Notes: a model not told the origin generated them from the letters alone. Numbered from the stretch's first letter, positions 12,321-21,332 are shown. The stretch is DNA of 42,194 nucleotides from Hyphomicrobiaceae bacterium (GCA_028066055.1 JALCBY010000001.1:161904-204097), one strand, 5' to 3'. Program-made: numbers and translations.

Positions 12321-12522
12321 GTTCCTGATGTTCCTTACGTGCCGTATCGCCGGCCATCAACTTGCTGGCCAGCCAGTCCGAAATAATGCGTACCCCAAAA
12401 AGATAGGCAACACAGCAAATGACGAATGCCCAGGGCGGCAGAGCATCCTTGAGCGGATAGTAAGCCGCGACCAACGGGATTGCGCCGATGAGAAAGAGCA
12501 GCCATGACGGGTTGAACTTCAT
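12307..12522 (-). CDS. small membrane protein overlapping glnS start
   Basis: A 71-residue protein with two predicted membrane segments (about 7-23 and 31-48) and a charged C-terminal tail rich in Lys, Glu and Arg. I do not recognise a family. Codon use looks coding, with GC-rich third positions. The ATG at 12522 has only a weak GGAG 13 bases upstream. Its stop lies 14 bases inside glnS, an arrangement that favours reinitiation on the glnS GTG. It could regulate glnS translation or simply be an unrelated inner-membrane protein. The gene call rests on frame, hydrophobic pattern and overlap. Confidence 0.62.
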   Translation of the reverse strand: MKFNPSWLLFLIGAIPLVAAYYPLKDALPPWAFVICCVAYLFGVRIISDWLASKLMAGDTARKEHQERERD

Positions 12523-12574
12523 GAAATCCGGTCAACTCCAGCAGTCCTTTCAGCAGTGTTCGGAAACATGTATC

Positions 12575-12648
12575 TGGCTGGGGCGCAGGGATTCGAACCC
12601 CGATATCTCGGACCAGAACCGAGCGTAATGCCATTATACGACGCCCCA
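12575..12648 (-). tRNA. tRNA-Gln (anticodon CUG)
   Basis: The minus strand folds as a cloverleaf: acceptor TGGGGCG pairs with CGCCCCA, the anticodon stem CTCGG/CCGAG closes the loop TTCTGGT with anticodon CTG (reads CAG), and the T arm is CGGGG-TTCGAAT-CCCTG. Discriminator base is G and the encoded CCA is included. The weak U1-A72 pair and G73 match known GlnRS identity elements from E. coli. It sits between cysNC and the glnS unit. Confidence 0.97.
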
Positions 12649-12660
12649 ACAGGTGACCGC

Positions 12661-12689
12661 TTTATACCGGGTGTGCTGCCGCGACTCCA
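12661..12689 (-). promoter_or_regulatory. possible promoter of tRNA-Gln
   Basis: On the minus strand a TATAAA box (12666-12661) lies 12 bases before the tRNA, with a poor -35 (TGGAGT, 12689-12684) at 17-base spacing. The -10 is strong, the -35 matches only about half of consensus. Read-through from cysNC is the alternative. Confidence 0.4.
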
Positions 12690-12703
12690 GACCTGTCGGT
12701 GGA

Positions 12704-12725
12704 GATTGACCATCGACGGTCAATC
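12704..12725. other. dyad downstream of cysNC
   Basis: GATTGACC and GGTCAATC form perfect eight-base arms around six bases, beginning 34 bases after the cysNC stop on the minus strand. No T-run follows, so it would be a weak terminator at best. It may protect the cysNC mRNA 3' end or reduce read-through into tRNA-Gln. Confidence 0.4.
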
Positions 12726-12758
12726 CGGGCCCACAATCTCAGATAAGAACGTGCGAGG

Positions 12759-14669
12759 CTAGATGAAGCCCTTCTTCTGCAGGGAAGATATCAAATCTGC
12801 AACCAAATCATCCGGCACCTGCTTGCCGCCTTCGAGAATGATGTCCGCGCGAACGGGAACTTCGTAGGCGGAATCAATCCCTGTGAAGTTCTTGATCTCG
12901 CCAGCCCGCGCCTTCTTGTAAAGGCCTTTCGGATCGCGCGCCTCGCAGACGTCCAGCGGTGTATCGACAAAGACTTCCAGAAACTCGTCCTCCGCGAACA
13001 ATTCGCGCGCCATGCGCCGTTCGGACCGGAAGGGAGAAATGAAGGACACCATGACGATAAGACCGGCATCCACAAACAGCTTCGCAGTTTCCGCGACCCG
13101 GCGGATATTCTCGACCCGGTCCGCATCGGTGAAACCGAGATCCTTGTTCAGGCCATGGCGAACATTATCGCCGTCAAGGACATAGGTGTGCCGGCCGGTT
13201 GCATGAAGCTGCTTCTCAAGCAGGTTCGCCACCGTCGACTTGCCGGAACCGGACAGACCAGTGAACCACAGGACACACGGCTTCTGTCCCTTTTGCTCGG
13301 CACGGATGGCCTTGTCGATATCCAGCTTCTGCCACTGAATGTTCGTGGCACGGCGTAAGCCAAACTCGATCATGCCCGCGCCGACGGTCATATTGGTCAG
13401 CCGGTCAACGAGAATGAAGCCGCCCATTTCCCGGTCATTCCGATAGGCGTCGAAAACCAGCGGCCGGTCCAGCGACAGGTTGCAGTAGCCGACCTCGTTC
13501 AGATCAAGGTTCTTGCCGGCCTGATGCTCCAGATTGTCGACATTGAGCTTGTATTTGAGCGTCGAGATGGAGGCGGACGCCTGCTGACTGCCGGATTTCA
13601 GAATGTATTTCCGACCCGGCAGCATGGGCTGCCGGTCCATCCAGATCACATGGGCGGCAAGTTGATCCGAGATTTCGGCTTCGTTGTCCGGATCGCACAG
13701 AACATCTCCGCGCGAGATATCGACCTCATCGGCGAAGGTCAGCGTTACGGCATCGCCGACATGCGCTTCCTCATGGTCGCCGTCAAACGTCACGATGCGT
13801 TCGACGATGGTGGACTTGCCACCGGGAAGCGCGATCACGCGATCTCCCTTGCGGAGAGTGCCTCCCGTGATCGTACCGGCAAATCCGCGAAAGTCGCTGT
13901 CCGGCCGGTTGACCCATTGAACCGGCATACGGAACGGACGCGCGGCCCGGTCGGAGGTGGCATCAACGGTTTCCAGATGCGCCATCAGCGTCGGCCCGTG
14001 GTACCAGTCCATATGCCCACTCGGGTTCAGGACATTGTCTCCCTGTACTGCCGATACGGGAGTGACGACAACATCTTCAAAACCCAGCGCCTGCGTGAAA
14101 TCTGCAAAGTCGGTCGAGATCTCTTCGAAACGTTGTTTTGAGAAATCGACCAGGTCCATCTTGTTGACCGCAAGCGCGATCTTGCGAATGCCAAGCAGAT
14201 TGAGAATGCAGCAATGCCGCCGGGTTTGGGTGACGATCCCCTTGCGCGCATCGACCAACACGACGGCGAAATCGCACGTCGACGCGCCCGTCGCCATGTT
14301 GCGCGTGTATTGCTCATGGCCCGGCGTATCGGCCACGATGAACTTGCGTTTGGCGCTTGCGAAGTAACGATAGGCAACATCGATGGTGATGCCCTGTTCG
14401 CGTTCCGCCTGAAGACCGTCCACCAGCAGGGCGAGATCCGGCTCGGCTCCGCTTTTTTTCTGTTTTCCGGACCCGATTGCTGCGAGCTGATCGTCGTAAA
14501 CAACCTGAGAATCGTAGAGCAGACGGCCGATCAGCGTGCTTTTGCCGTCGTCGACGCTGCCGCATGTCAGAAATCGCAAGAGATCCTTGCCCGCATCCTC
14601 TTCGAGCAGCGCTTCGATGGCAGCGCCATCAGGCGCGGCCTGGGGTTGGACGACCGTCAATTTGGGCAT
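12759..14669 (-). CDS. cysNC: bifunctional sulfate adenylyltransferase subunit 1 / adenylylsulfate kinase
   Basis: A 636-residue fusion that activates sulfate to APS and then PAPS. The N-terminal CysN part is an EF-Tu-like GTPase: GSVDDGKST near 37-45, [17 protein letters not shown] near 115-131 and NKMDL near 167-171, followed by beta-barrel domains. The C-terminal CysC part starts near residue 445, with the kinase P-loop GLSGSGKST near 470. CysN GTP hydrolysis drives the ATP sulfurylase reaction of CysD. Rhizobial NodQ has the same fusion, but no nodulation genes are near. Its ATG overlaps the cysD stop by one base (TGATG), so the two are coupled. No cysH or cysG-type gene lies in the window. 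Confidence 0.97.
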   Translation of the reverse strand: MPKLTVVQPQAAPDGAAIEALLEEDAGKDLLRFLTCGSVDDGKSTLIGRLLYDSQVVYDDQLAAIGSGKQKKSGAEPDLALLVDGLQAEREQGITIDVAYRYFASAKRKFIVADTPGHEQYTRNMATGASTCDFAVVLVDARKGIVTQTRRHCCILNLLGIRKIALAVNKMDLVDFSKQRFEEISTDFADFTQALGFEDVVVTPVSAVQGDNVLNPSGHMDWYHGPTLMAHLETVDATSDRAARPFRMPVQWVNRPDSDFRGFAGTITGGTLRKGDRVIALPGGKSTIVERIVTFDGDHEEAHVGDAVTLTFADEVDISRGDVLCDPDNEAEISDQLAAHVIWMDRQPMLPGRKYILKSGSQQASASISTLKYKLNVDNLEHQAGKNLDLNEVGYCNLSLDRPLVFDAYRNDREMGGFILVDRLTNMTVGAGMIEFGLRRATNIQWQKLDIDKAIRAEQKGQKPCVLWFTGLSGSGKSTVANLLEKQLHATGRHTYVLDGDNVRHGLNKDLGFTDADRVENIRRVAETAKLFVDAGLIVMVSFISPFRSERRMARELFAEDEFLEVFVDTPLDVCEARDPKGLYKKARAGEIKNFTGIDSAYEVPVRADIILEGGKQVPDDLVADLISSLQKKGFI

Positions 14670-15577
14670 CAGAAATACCCCTCATGCTTCTTGCGCTCCA
14701 TGGAGCCGGCCTGGTCGTGATCGATCACCCGCCCCTGGCGTTCTGAAACACGCGAGAGCATCAGTTCGCCGACGATCTCGGGAAGGGTGGCCGCGTGGGA
14801 CTCGATGGCGCCCGTCAGCGGATAGCAGCCGAGCGTGCGGAAGCGCACCATCCGGCTTTCCGGCTTTTCCCCCTCGCGCAAAGGCATGCGGTCATCGTCG
14901 ACCATGATCAACGTTCCGTCACGCTCCACAACCGGACGCGGCGCGGCGAAATACAATGGAACAATCGGAATATCCTCCTTGAGGATGTAGCTCCAGACGT
15001 CGAGCTCGGTCCAGTTGGACAGGGGAAACACGCGAATGCTTTCGCCCTTGCCGACCCGTGTGTTGTAGGTGTGCCAGAGTTCCGGACGCTGGTTCTTTGG
15101 GTCCCAGACATGTGCCTCGTTGCGGAACGAGAACACCCTCTCCTTTGCGCGGGATCCTTCTTCGTCGCGCCGTGCGCCGCCAAATGCGGCGTCAAATCCG
15201 TGAGCGTCGAGAGCCTGCTTCAGAGCCTGTGTCTTCATGACATCGGTATAGAGCGTGCTGCCGTGGGTGAACGGGCTGATATTCTCGCGTACCCCTTCCT
15301 CATTGATATGCACGATGAGATCGAGGCTCGCCCGCTTCACCGTCTCGTCCCGAAACGCGATCATCTCCTTGAACTTCCACGTCGTGTCGACATGGAGCAG
15401 CGGAAAAGGCGGGGGTGCCGGATAGAAGGCCTTCATGGCCAGATGCAGCATGACGGCGGAATCCTTGCCGACGGAATACAGCATGACCGGACGTTCAAAC
15501 TCAGCAACGACTTCGCGAAGGATATGAATGCTCTCGGCCTCAAGTTGCCGGAGGTAACTGGAAAGAGCCTGTGTCAT
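14669..15577 (-). CDS. cysD: sulfate adenylyltransferase subunit 2
   Basis: CysD is the catalytic ATP sulfurylase subunit that forms APS from ATP and sulfate, in complex with CysN. The 302-residue protein carries the PP-loop-like [13 protein letters not shown] near 35-47, [16 protein letters not shown] in the middle and the typical C-terminus ending GYF. It belongs to the PAPS reductase-like fold. It is the first gene of cysD-cysNC, with the FecR-domain gene diverging upstream across a 246-base gap. The ATG at 15577 has no convincing Shine-Dalgarno sequence, but the N-terminus aligns with the family from memory. Confidence 0.97.
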   Translation of the reverse strand: MTQALSSYLRQLEAESIHILREVVAEFERPVMLYSVGKDSAVMLHLAMKAFYPAPPPFPLLHVDTTWKFKEMIAFRDETVKRASLDLIVHINEEGVRENISPFTHGSTLYTDVMKTQALKQALDAHGFDAAFGGARRDEEGSRAKERVFSFRNEAHVWDPKNQRPELWHTYNTRVGKGESIRVFPLSNWTELDVWSYILKEDIPIVPLYFAAPRPVVERDGTLIMVDDDRMPLREGEKPESRMVRFRTLGCYPLTGAIESHAATLPEIVGELMLSRVSERQGRVIDHDQAGSMERKKHEGYF

Positions 15578-15679
15578 GAAAAAACCATAAAGCTACGCGG
15601 TCTGTGCCCATCATAGTCAAAGCCAATGCCAATCCGCAGGAGAGTCCCCAAACTGACTTAACGGCGATGGCACCTAACA

Positions 15680-15691
15680 CAAAGCGCTTTG
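15680..15691. promoter_or_regulatory. 12-base perfect palindrome in the cysD/FecR divergent region
   Basis: CAAAGCGCTTTG is self-complementary and lies about 100 bases upstream of cysD and 130 bases upstream of the FecR-domain gene. It could be an operator for a dimeric regulator of either gene. No regulator gene is nearby, and a 12-base palindrome can occur by chance. Confidence 0.25.
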
Positions 15692-15708
15692 GTCATATGC
15701 TGGTCAAA

Positions 15709-15737
15709 TTGGCGCAGGCCGCATCCAACACCATATA
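15709..15737 (+). promoter_or_regulatory. possible promoter of the FecR-domain gene
   Basis: TTGGCG (15709-15714) and CATATA (15732-15737) are 17 bases apart. Transcription would start near 15744, about 80 bases before the ATG. Match to consensus is moderate. Confidence 0.3.
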
Positions 15738-15823
15738 CGCTGAGACGTCACGGCAAACGGCGAACACTCTTTCAAGACAGTCCATGCAAGTGCACCCGAA
15801 ACGGAACAATAGAGGGATTCAAT

Positions 15824-16603
15824 ATGCGAGCTTATGCCTCTGTTATCATTGCCAGTCTGATATTTACGCCAGCAGCCGCGCTGGCTTCGCAATCAACCCA
15901 GATCGGCCATGCGGAACGCATCAAGGAAGATGTAACCGGCACACTCGAAAGTGACGAACGCAAACTTAAAAAGGGCGACAAAATCCACCAGAATGAGGTG
16001 ATCGCGACGGCCGAAAAAAGCGAAGCCGAACTCGTTCTCGAAGACGAAACGAAACTCGCGGTCGGACCGAAATCGCAGATCTCGCTTGATTCCTTCATCT
16101 ACGATCCGGACAAGAAGGATGGCGAGGTCGTCATCAACGCCGCCAAAGGCGCATTCCGGTTCGTAACCGGTAAAAGCGCGAAGAGCGCCTACACGATCAA
16201 GACTCCAGCATCCACCATCGGCGTTCGCGGAACGACATTCGACGGGTTTGTCGATGACAATGGCGAGATCGCCCTGCTTCTGCTCGATGGCGAAATTGAT
16301 GTCTGCAATTCCGCGCGATCCTGCAAACGGCTGAACCGCAGAGGGTACTTCCTGCACATTCGCCGCAACGGGGTCATTTCGGATCCGAGAAAGTGGGACG
16401 GCACCTTTTTCAACCACATCGATCTCGGACACGCCTTCCCGTTCATCGGACGGCAACTGCGAATCTCTCCGAAAGTCCGGTATCGCCATGCCGATCTGCT
16501 CGGCGGCAGGCTGTTGCGCAAGGGCCGCGTGCCCAGTGGCAGATCCCTTGGGCGCAAGCTGAAGCGGACGGTGCCCCGCCCGCGAATCCGGCGGCCATTC
16601 TGA
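15824..16603 (+). CDS. secreted FecR-domain protein with basic C-terminal tail
   Basis: A 259-residue exported protein. Residues 1-22 form a signal peptide ending ALAS. The FecR domain follows at about 30-145, with the hallmark run from GAFRFVTG to TPASTIGVRGTTFD. Such stand-alone FecR-domain proteins (no sigma factor beside them) are common in alphaproteobacteria and their role is unknown; the classical FecR transduces iron-siderophore signals to a sigma factor. Two cysteines at about 162-167 (VCNSARSCK) could form a disulfide. The last 45 residues are strikingly rich in Arg and Lys and end RRPF. The start at 15824 is chosen because AGAGGG lies seven bases upstream and the signal peptide begins there; the frame is open 135 bases further upstream. 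It is convergent with the next gene. Confidence 0.88.
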   Translation: MRAYASVIIASLIFTPAAALASQSTQIGHAERIKEDVTGTLESDERKLKKGDKIHQNEVIATAEKSEAELVLEDETKLAVGPKSQISLDSFIYDPDKKDGEVVINAAKGAFRFVTGKSAKSAYTIKTPASTIGVRGTTFDGFVDDNGEIALLLLDGEIDVCNSARSCKRLNRRGYFLHIRRNGVISDPRKWDGTFFNHIDLGHAFPFIGRQLRISPKVRYRHADLLGGRLLRKGRVPSGRSLGRKLKRTVPRPRIRRPF

Positions 16604-16624
16604 TCGTAGATAATCGATTTGATC

Positions 16625-17686
16625 TCAGGACGCCGCGTCGAGTGCGGCACCCAAGTCCCGCTCGTAGCCGAAGATTGCGGGCGTTCCACCAGTGTGAATG
16701 AAAACAATCGCGTTTCCGTCTTCCGCCTGCTTTGCGCGTTCGATGAGACCACACACCGCCTTCGCGGTGTAGACCGGATCGGTGATCAGGCCTTCCGTTT
16801 CCGCTGCCAGCTTCATGGCAGCAATAACGTCGTCGTTCAACTGCCCGTAACCGGGCGCGAGAAACGCGTCGGTCAGGACGACGTCGCGTTCCGAATTGAC
16901 CGGATTTTCCATTTCCAGAAGCTCCGCGATCTCTTCGCAACGTCTGGAAATCCTGCCGACCTGCTGTGAGACATCACGGCGCACGCAAACACCGGTGACC
17001 AGTGCATCATGACCGAGTGCACGCAATCCGAACAGCATTCCGCCGTGCGTGTGTCCGCTACCCGACGCCAGCACCACCTCCGTCAGTTCGATGCCAGCGG
17101 CAGCGCATTGAGCGAGCAACTCGCGCGCCGCATCGACGTATCCCAGCGCGCCGAGCGGCGCATGTCCGGGAGAGAGATGGATGACATAAGGGCGCTTTCC
17201 TTGTGCCTTCAGGCCCCTCGCCATCTCACCGAGGTTGGCGTCAGCTCCCGCCTCGTCCTCGCCATCCGGATAGGTGTGCAGGGTCGCTCCAAGAATCTTG
17301 TCGATCAGGACATTGCCCGAGTTGCGATAGATCGGATCGTTCTTGGGGACCCTCTCCTCGAGCTGTATATGGCAGTCCATGCCCTTCATTCGCGCCGAAG
17401 CAGCGGCAAGCCGGACGAAGTTTGATTGCACGGCTCCCGTGATCAGAATGGTGTCGGCTCCCTTTGCTTCAGCTTCGCCGATGTAGAATTCAAGCTGCCG
17501 CACCTTGTTTCCGCCGAACGCCAGACCCGTGAGATCATCGCGCTTTACGAACAAGCGCGCCGGTCCGAGGCGCGCTGCCATGTTCCGCATCTCCTCCAGC
17601 GGCGTTTCGCCCGACATCAGCGATGTGCGCGACAGATCGTCGAGCCGGCCCACGGGTCTTTGTCTGATTTCTATTTGTGCATCCAT
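16625..17686 (-). CDS. D-cysteine desulfhydrase / ACC deaminase family PLP enzyme
   Basis: A 353-residue fold-type II PLP enzyme. The Schiff-base lysine is Lys61 in FGGNKVRQLEFY, followed by TGAVQSNFVR, and a Ser/Gly-rich phosphate loop (SGSGHTHGG) lies in the middle. The family covers D-cysteine desulfhydrase, 1-aminocyclopropane-1-carboxylate deaminase and L-cysteate sulfo-lyase (CuyA); motif reading cannot choose among them. It is 24 bases downstream of pssA and is probably the last gene of the atm1-psd-pssA operon. An AGGAGG lies about 14 bases upstream of the ATG, longer than usual. Sulfur metabolism also appears nearby in cysD-cysNC, but across the intervening FecR gene and in a separate transcript. 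Confidence 0.88.
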   Translation of the reverse strand: MDAQIEIRQRPVGRLDDLSRTSLMSGETPLEEMRNMAARLGPARLFVKRDDLTGLAFGGNKVRQLEFYIGEAEAKGADTILITGAVQSNFVRLAAASARMKGMDCHIQLEERVPKNDPIYRNSGNVLIDKILGATLHTYPDGEDEAGADANLGEMARGLKAQGKRPYVIHLSPGHAPLGALGYVDAARELLAQCAAAGIELTEVVLASGSGHTHGGMLFGLRALGHDALVTGVCVRRDVSQQVGRISRRCEEIAELLEMENPVNSERDVVLTDAFLAPGYGQLNDDVIAAMKLAAETEGLITDPVYTAKAVCGLIERAKQAEDGNAIVFIHTGGTPAIFGYERDLGAALDAAS

Positions 17687-17710
17687 CGCGAAATGCGCGA
17701 CCTCCTCTGT

Positions 17711-18607
17711 TCAGGCTTGTGTCCCGGGCTGTTCCGGCGGCGGTTTGCTCTTGCGTTTCCTGGAGCCGTTTTGCGATTTCGCCGTTTTTGCGAATTCGGC
17801 CTCGCGCTTGCGATAACTCATGAAACTGAGCGGGATCACGGCCAGATACAACACGGTTCCGATTGTCATGGTTTTGTACGGATAGGTGAGAAGCACCGCC
17901 ACGAACAACGCACCAAGAACGAAAACGGGAAGGACATATTCCCTCGCAACACGCTGGCCAAAGAGCTTGCCCGAATATGTCGGGACAAAGCTGACCATGA
18001 GAAGGGCAATCCCTAGAGTGTAGGCGAGGATAAGCGGCGCGAAATCCCGCACGCCCGGCACCCCCATCCCCTCCACATAGAGCGGCAGCATCACGATCAA
18101 CGCGCCGGCGGGGGCCGGTACCCCGACGAAATAATCACCCTTCCAGTCCGGCTCGTCCGCATCGAGCGCGACATTGAACCGGGCGAGGCGCAGCGCCGCG
18201 CACACGGCAAACACCAGAACGACGATCCAACCCATGCTGCGAAATCCGCCGAGCGCCCAGGTAAAGACGACGATTGCCGGCGCGACACCGAAATTGACGA
18301 AATCGGCAAGCGAGTCCAGTTCAGCGCCAAATCGTGAAGACGCCTTGAGCAGCCGCGCCACCCGGCCGTCGAGACCATCCAGGACCGCGGCAAGCACGAT
18401 AGCGGCGATGGCAACGTCGAAGCGATGCTCGATCGCCATGCGAATGGCCGTAAGGCCTGCACACAGGGCCAACAATGTGAACATACTCGGAATCAGAATC
18501 CGGACCGGCACCTCCCGGCCGCGAAAACCGATTGCCCTGCGCTTTTTCGGTGACTTGCCCGAACGTACAGAGCTTTCAGGCTCAAACGGGGGGAAAACGT
18601 GACTCAT
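17711..18607 (-). CDS. pssA: CDP-diacylglycerol-serine O-phosphatidyltransferase
   Basis: PssA joins CDP-diacylglycerol and L-serine to phosphatidylserine in the inner membrane. The 298-residue protein has about eight membrane segments and the CDP-alcohol phosphotransferase signature DGLDGRVAR...G...D...D (DG-x2-AR-x8-G-x3-D-x3-D) near residues 80-105. It is type II (membrane) synthase. The frame is open 159 bases upstream, but the ATG at 18607 gives a sensible N-terminus. The C-terminal 30 residues are basic and cytosolic. It follows psd by 58 bases, so PS synthesis and decarboxylation are co-encoded. Confidence 0.95.
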   Translation of the reverse strand: MSHVFPPFEPESSVRSGKSPKKRRAIGFRGREVPVRILIPSMFTLLALCAGLTAIRMAIEHRFDVAIAAIVLAAVLDGLDGRVARLLKASSRFGAELDSLADFVNFGVAPAIVVFTWALGGFRSMGWIVVLVFAVCAALRLARFNVALDADEPDWKGDYFVGVPAPAGALIVMLPLYVEGMGVPGVRDFAPLILAYTLGIALLMVSFVPTYSGKLFGQRVAREYVLPVFVLGALFVAVLLTYPYKTMTIGTVLYLAVIPLSFMSYRKREAEFAKTAKSQNGSRKRKSKPPPEQPGTQA

Positions 18608-18665
18608 TGCTCTGACCGTATGCGCGGGCGACCCTTGCGCGTCGGGCTCCAGCGAACCTTCTCGT

Positions 18666-19358
18666 CTAGCCGTTCCGATCACGCAGTTCGGCAAGCACGG
18701 TTTCGCCGCCAACTGCCGTCTGTCCAACTCGTACCAACGCTTCGCTTCCCGGAGGCAGATAGACATCGGTTCGACTGCCGAACCGGATCAAACCGAAACG
18801 TTCTCCTAGGCCTAGGGTATCGCTCTCGCTCACGAATGTCACGATCCGGCGGGCGACCAGGCCGGCGATCTGAACGCAACCGATGCGAATCCCCTGCGCC
18901 GTTTCAAGCGTCAAACACTGCCGTTCGTTTTCCTCACTTGCCTTGTCCAGATCGGCGTTCAGGAACTTTCCGGGCACATAGGTAAGTTTGCGGATTTTTC
19001 CGGCGACGGGCATGCGGTTGATGTGCACATCGAAGACCGACAGGAAGATGGACACCCGGACGCATTCCGCACCGTCGAGATCGAGTTCCTTGGGCGCAGC
19101 CACACGCTCGATGGCGCTGACACGGCCGTCAGCCGGAGCCACGACGACATTCTGCCGATCCGGAGGAAACCGCTCGGGGTCGCGGAAGAAGTAAGCACAC
19201 CAGATTGTCGCAAGTATCCCCAACCAGCCGAGCAGATGGGAAATACTGATCAGCACCAGCGTGATAACGGCAAATCCGATGACGAACTTGTATCCGTCCT
19301 TGTGAATCGGAACGAACATCGACGTGATCGTGTCGATCAGTGAATGGTTGTCCTGCAA
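18666..19358 (-). CDS. psd: phosphatidylserine decarboxylase, archaeal-type short form
   Basis: Psd decarboxylates phosphatidylserine to phosphatidylethanolamine. The 230-residue proenzyme self-cleaves at Gly194-Ser195 in RFGSRTDVYLP, where the serine becomes the pyruvoyl group. It has one N-terminal hydrophobic region (about 24-57) and conserved FRDPER, APADGRV and VHINRMP segments. The start is TTG at 19358 with AGGAG six bases upstream; the next ATG is at codon 14 and lacks such a site. It lies 48 bases after atm1 and before pssA in the same direction. Confidence 0.96.
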   Translation of the reverse strand: MQDNHSLIDTITSMFVPIHKDGYKFVIGFAVITLVLISISHLLGWLGILATIWCAYFFRDPERFPPDRQNVVVAPADGRVSAIERVAAPKELDLDGAECVRVSIFLSVFDVHINRMPVAGKIRKLTYVPGKFLNADLDKASEENERQCLTLETAQGIRIGCVQIAGLVARRIVTFVSESDTLGLGERFGLIRFGSRTDVYLPPGSEALVRVGQTAVGGETVLAELRDRNG

Positions 19359-19406
19359 GTCTCTCTCCTGTGCTCCGATGACGTCGTTCGCGGCAGATAA
19401 CCCGGA

Positions 19407-21332
19407 TTACTTGACCGGCACAACGGGCTCGGACTTTGGCGCAACGGTTTTCGGCTCCGCTTCATCGCCGAAGGCGCTGGCCAGTTTTTCGCGTGCCGCA
19501 TCCGCTTCGCGCTGTCGCTGCCACATGCCGGCATAAAGGCCTTGCCTGCGCAACAGTGCGGCATGGGTGCCCTGCTCGACGATCCGCCCCTTCTCAAGAA
19601 CAATGATGTTGTCCGCATGAACAACCGTGGAGAGACGATGCGCGATGACCAGGGTTGTACGATCCCTCGCCACCCGTTCAAGCGATTCCTGTATTTCCTT
19701 TTCGGTGTAGCTGTCGAGTGCGGACGTCGCTTCGTCGAGCATCAGGATCGGCGGGCCTTTCAGGATCGTACGCGCAATCGCCACGCGCTGTTTTTCCCCA
19801 CCGGAAAGCTTCAATCCACGTTCTCCCACCATCGTCTCGTATTTCTGCGGCAGTGTCATAATGAAATCGTGAATCTGGGCAAGCTTCGCAGCTTCGCGAA
19901 TCTTCTTTTCCGATGCCTCCGGATCCCCATACCGAATGTTGTACTCGATGGTGTCATTGAACAGCACCGTGTCCTGGGGAACCATGCCGATGGCGGCCCG
20001 AAGCGAGTGCTGGGTTACATCGCGAATGTCCTGCCCATCGATCAGGACCCCGCCTCCCGATACGTCATAGAAACGGAACAGAATGCGCGAAATCGTCGAT
20101 TTGCCTGCACCGGAGGGCCCGACAATCGCCACCATCTGTCCGGCAGGCACATCGAAGCTTACGTTTTTGAGGATCTTTCGATCCGGGTCGTACGAGAAAG
20201 AGACATCCTTGAATTCAAGACGTCCCTTTGAAATCTCCAGAGGCTTAGCACCGGGAGCATCGACGATTTCCGGCTCCTTCTCCAGCAGAGCGAACATCGT
20301 TTCCAGATCGACAAGCCCTTGCTTGATGTCGCGATAAACCATCCCGAGAAGATTGAGCGGCTGCTGCAACTGTATGAGGAGCGCGTTGACCATAACAAAA
20401 TCGCCGACCGTCAGCTCGCCCGCGACGACGCCCTTTGCCGCCAGATACATACATGCCGTGAGGCCGACGGCGAAAATCAGCGCCTGGCCGGCGTTGAGTA
20501 TGCCGAGCGAGGAAAAGGTCCGGATCGCGGCATCCTCATACTTGGCCATCGATTTGTCGAAGCGGCGGGTCTCCAGATCCTCATTGCCGAAATATTTCAC
20601 GGTCTCGTAATTCAAAAGGCTATCGACCGCTTTGCTGTTCGCCTCATTGTCGGCGTCGTTCCAGTCACGGCGGATTTCAATGCGCCATTCACTCGCCTGG
20701 AACGTGAACCAGACATAAACCACCATCGTTACAGTGACGATTGCCAGGAACTGCCACCCGAAATAGACCGCCATCAGGACTGCAATCATGCCGACCTCGA
20801 TAACGGTCGGAATAGAGTTCAGGATTGTCATACGGATGATCAGCTCGACCGCCTTGATGCCACGCTCGATCACGCGGCTCAGGCCACCGGTCCTGCGCTC
20901 CAGATGGAAGCGCAACGACAGTTGGTGCAGGTGACGGAAGGTCTGGTTCGCAAGCATGCGGACCGCATTTTGTCCAACCCGCGTGAACAGCACATCACGG
21001 AGTTGGGCAAATGCGATCATCATCACGCGGCCCATGCCATATGCAACGATCAGCATTGCCGGAATCGCCGCCAGCGCGAGCGGAGATGCGAAGGCCTCGG
21101 CCCCGGTTGCATCGTTGGTGAACCAGTCGACCACCGCCTTGTAGGCAAACGGAACGGCAACGGTCACCGCCTTGGCGGCAACCAGCGCAACAAAGGCAAG
21201 CACCACCCGCCACTTCAGGTCCGGCCGGTCCTTGAGCCAGACGTAGGGGAGCAGCTCCCGCATGACACTGAAATGACCAGCGCGTGCGGCAAAGATGTCC
21301 GGTTGCTCGTAACTGTCGATTTGCTTGTCCAT
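19407..21332 (-). CDS. Atm1-like ABC transporter (ABCB7/HMT1 type), fused permease and ATPase
   Basis: A 641-residue half-transporter. Residues about 40-340 form a six-helix membrane domain. The ATPase follows with Walker A GPSGAGKST near 402-410, the signature LSGGEKQR near 509 and Walker B ILMLDEATSALD near 525-536. The alphaproteobacterial relatives, such as the Novosphingobium Atm1 of known structure, export glutathione derivatives and relate to mitochondrial Atm1 needed for cytosolic Fe-S assembly. I chose ATG 21332, behind an AGGCGAG, because residues upstream in the open frame have no family resemblance and cross a terminator-like hairpin. It is the first gene of atm1-psd-pssA-desulfhydrase. 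Confidence 0.92.
   Translation of the reverse strand: MDKQIDSYEQPDIFAARAGHFSVMRELLPYVWLKDRPDLKWRVVLAFVALVAAKAVTVAVPFAYKAVVDWFTNDATGAEAFASPLALAAIPAMLIVAYGMGRVMMIAFAQLRDVLFTRVGQNAVRMLANQTFRHLHQLSLRFHLERRTGGLSRVIERGIKAVELIIRMTILNSIPTVIEVGMIAVLMAVYFGWQFLAIVTVTMVVYVWFTFQASEWRIEIRRDWNDADNEANSKAVDSLLNYETVKYFGNEDLETRRFDKSMAKYEDAAIRTFSSLGILNAGQALIFAVGLTACMYLAAKGVVAGELTVGDFVMVNALLIQLQQPLNLLGMVYRDIKQGLVDLETMFALLEKEPEIVDAPGAKPLEISKGRLEFKDVSFSYDPDRKILKNVSFDVPAGQMVAIVGPSGAGKSTISRILFRFYDVSGGGVLIDGQDIRDVTQHSLRAAIGMVPQDTVLFNDTIEYNIRYGDPEASEKKIREAAKLAQIHDFIMTLPQKYETMVGERGLKLSGGEKQRVAIARTILKGPPILMLDEATSALDSYTEKEIQESLERVARDRTTLVIAHRLSTVVHADNIIVLEKGRIVEQGTHAALLRRQGLYAGMWQRQREADAAREKLASAFGDEAEPKTVAPKSEPVVPVK

Noticed and set aside
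12759-15577. cysNC-cysD as nodulation genes nodQ/nodP.
   Set aside because: The fused architecture is shared, but no nod genes or nod boxes are near; housekeeping sulfate activation is the simpler reading.
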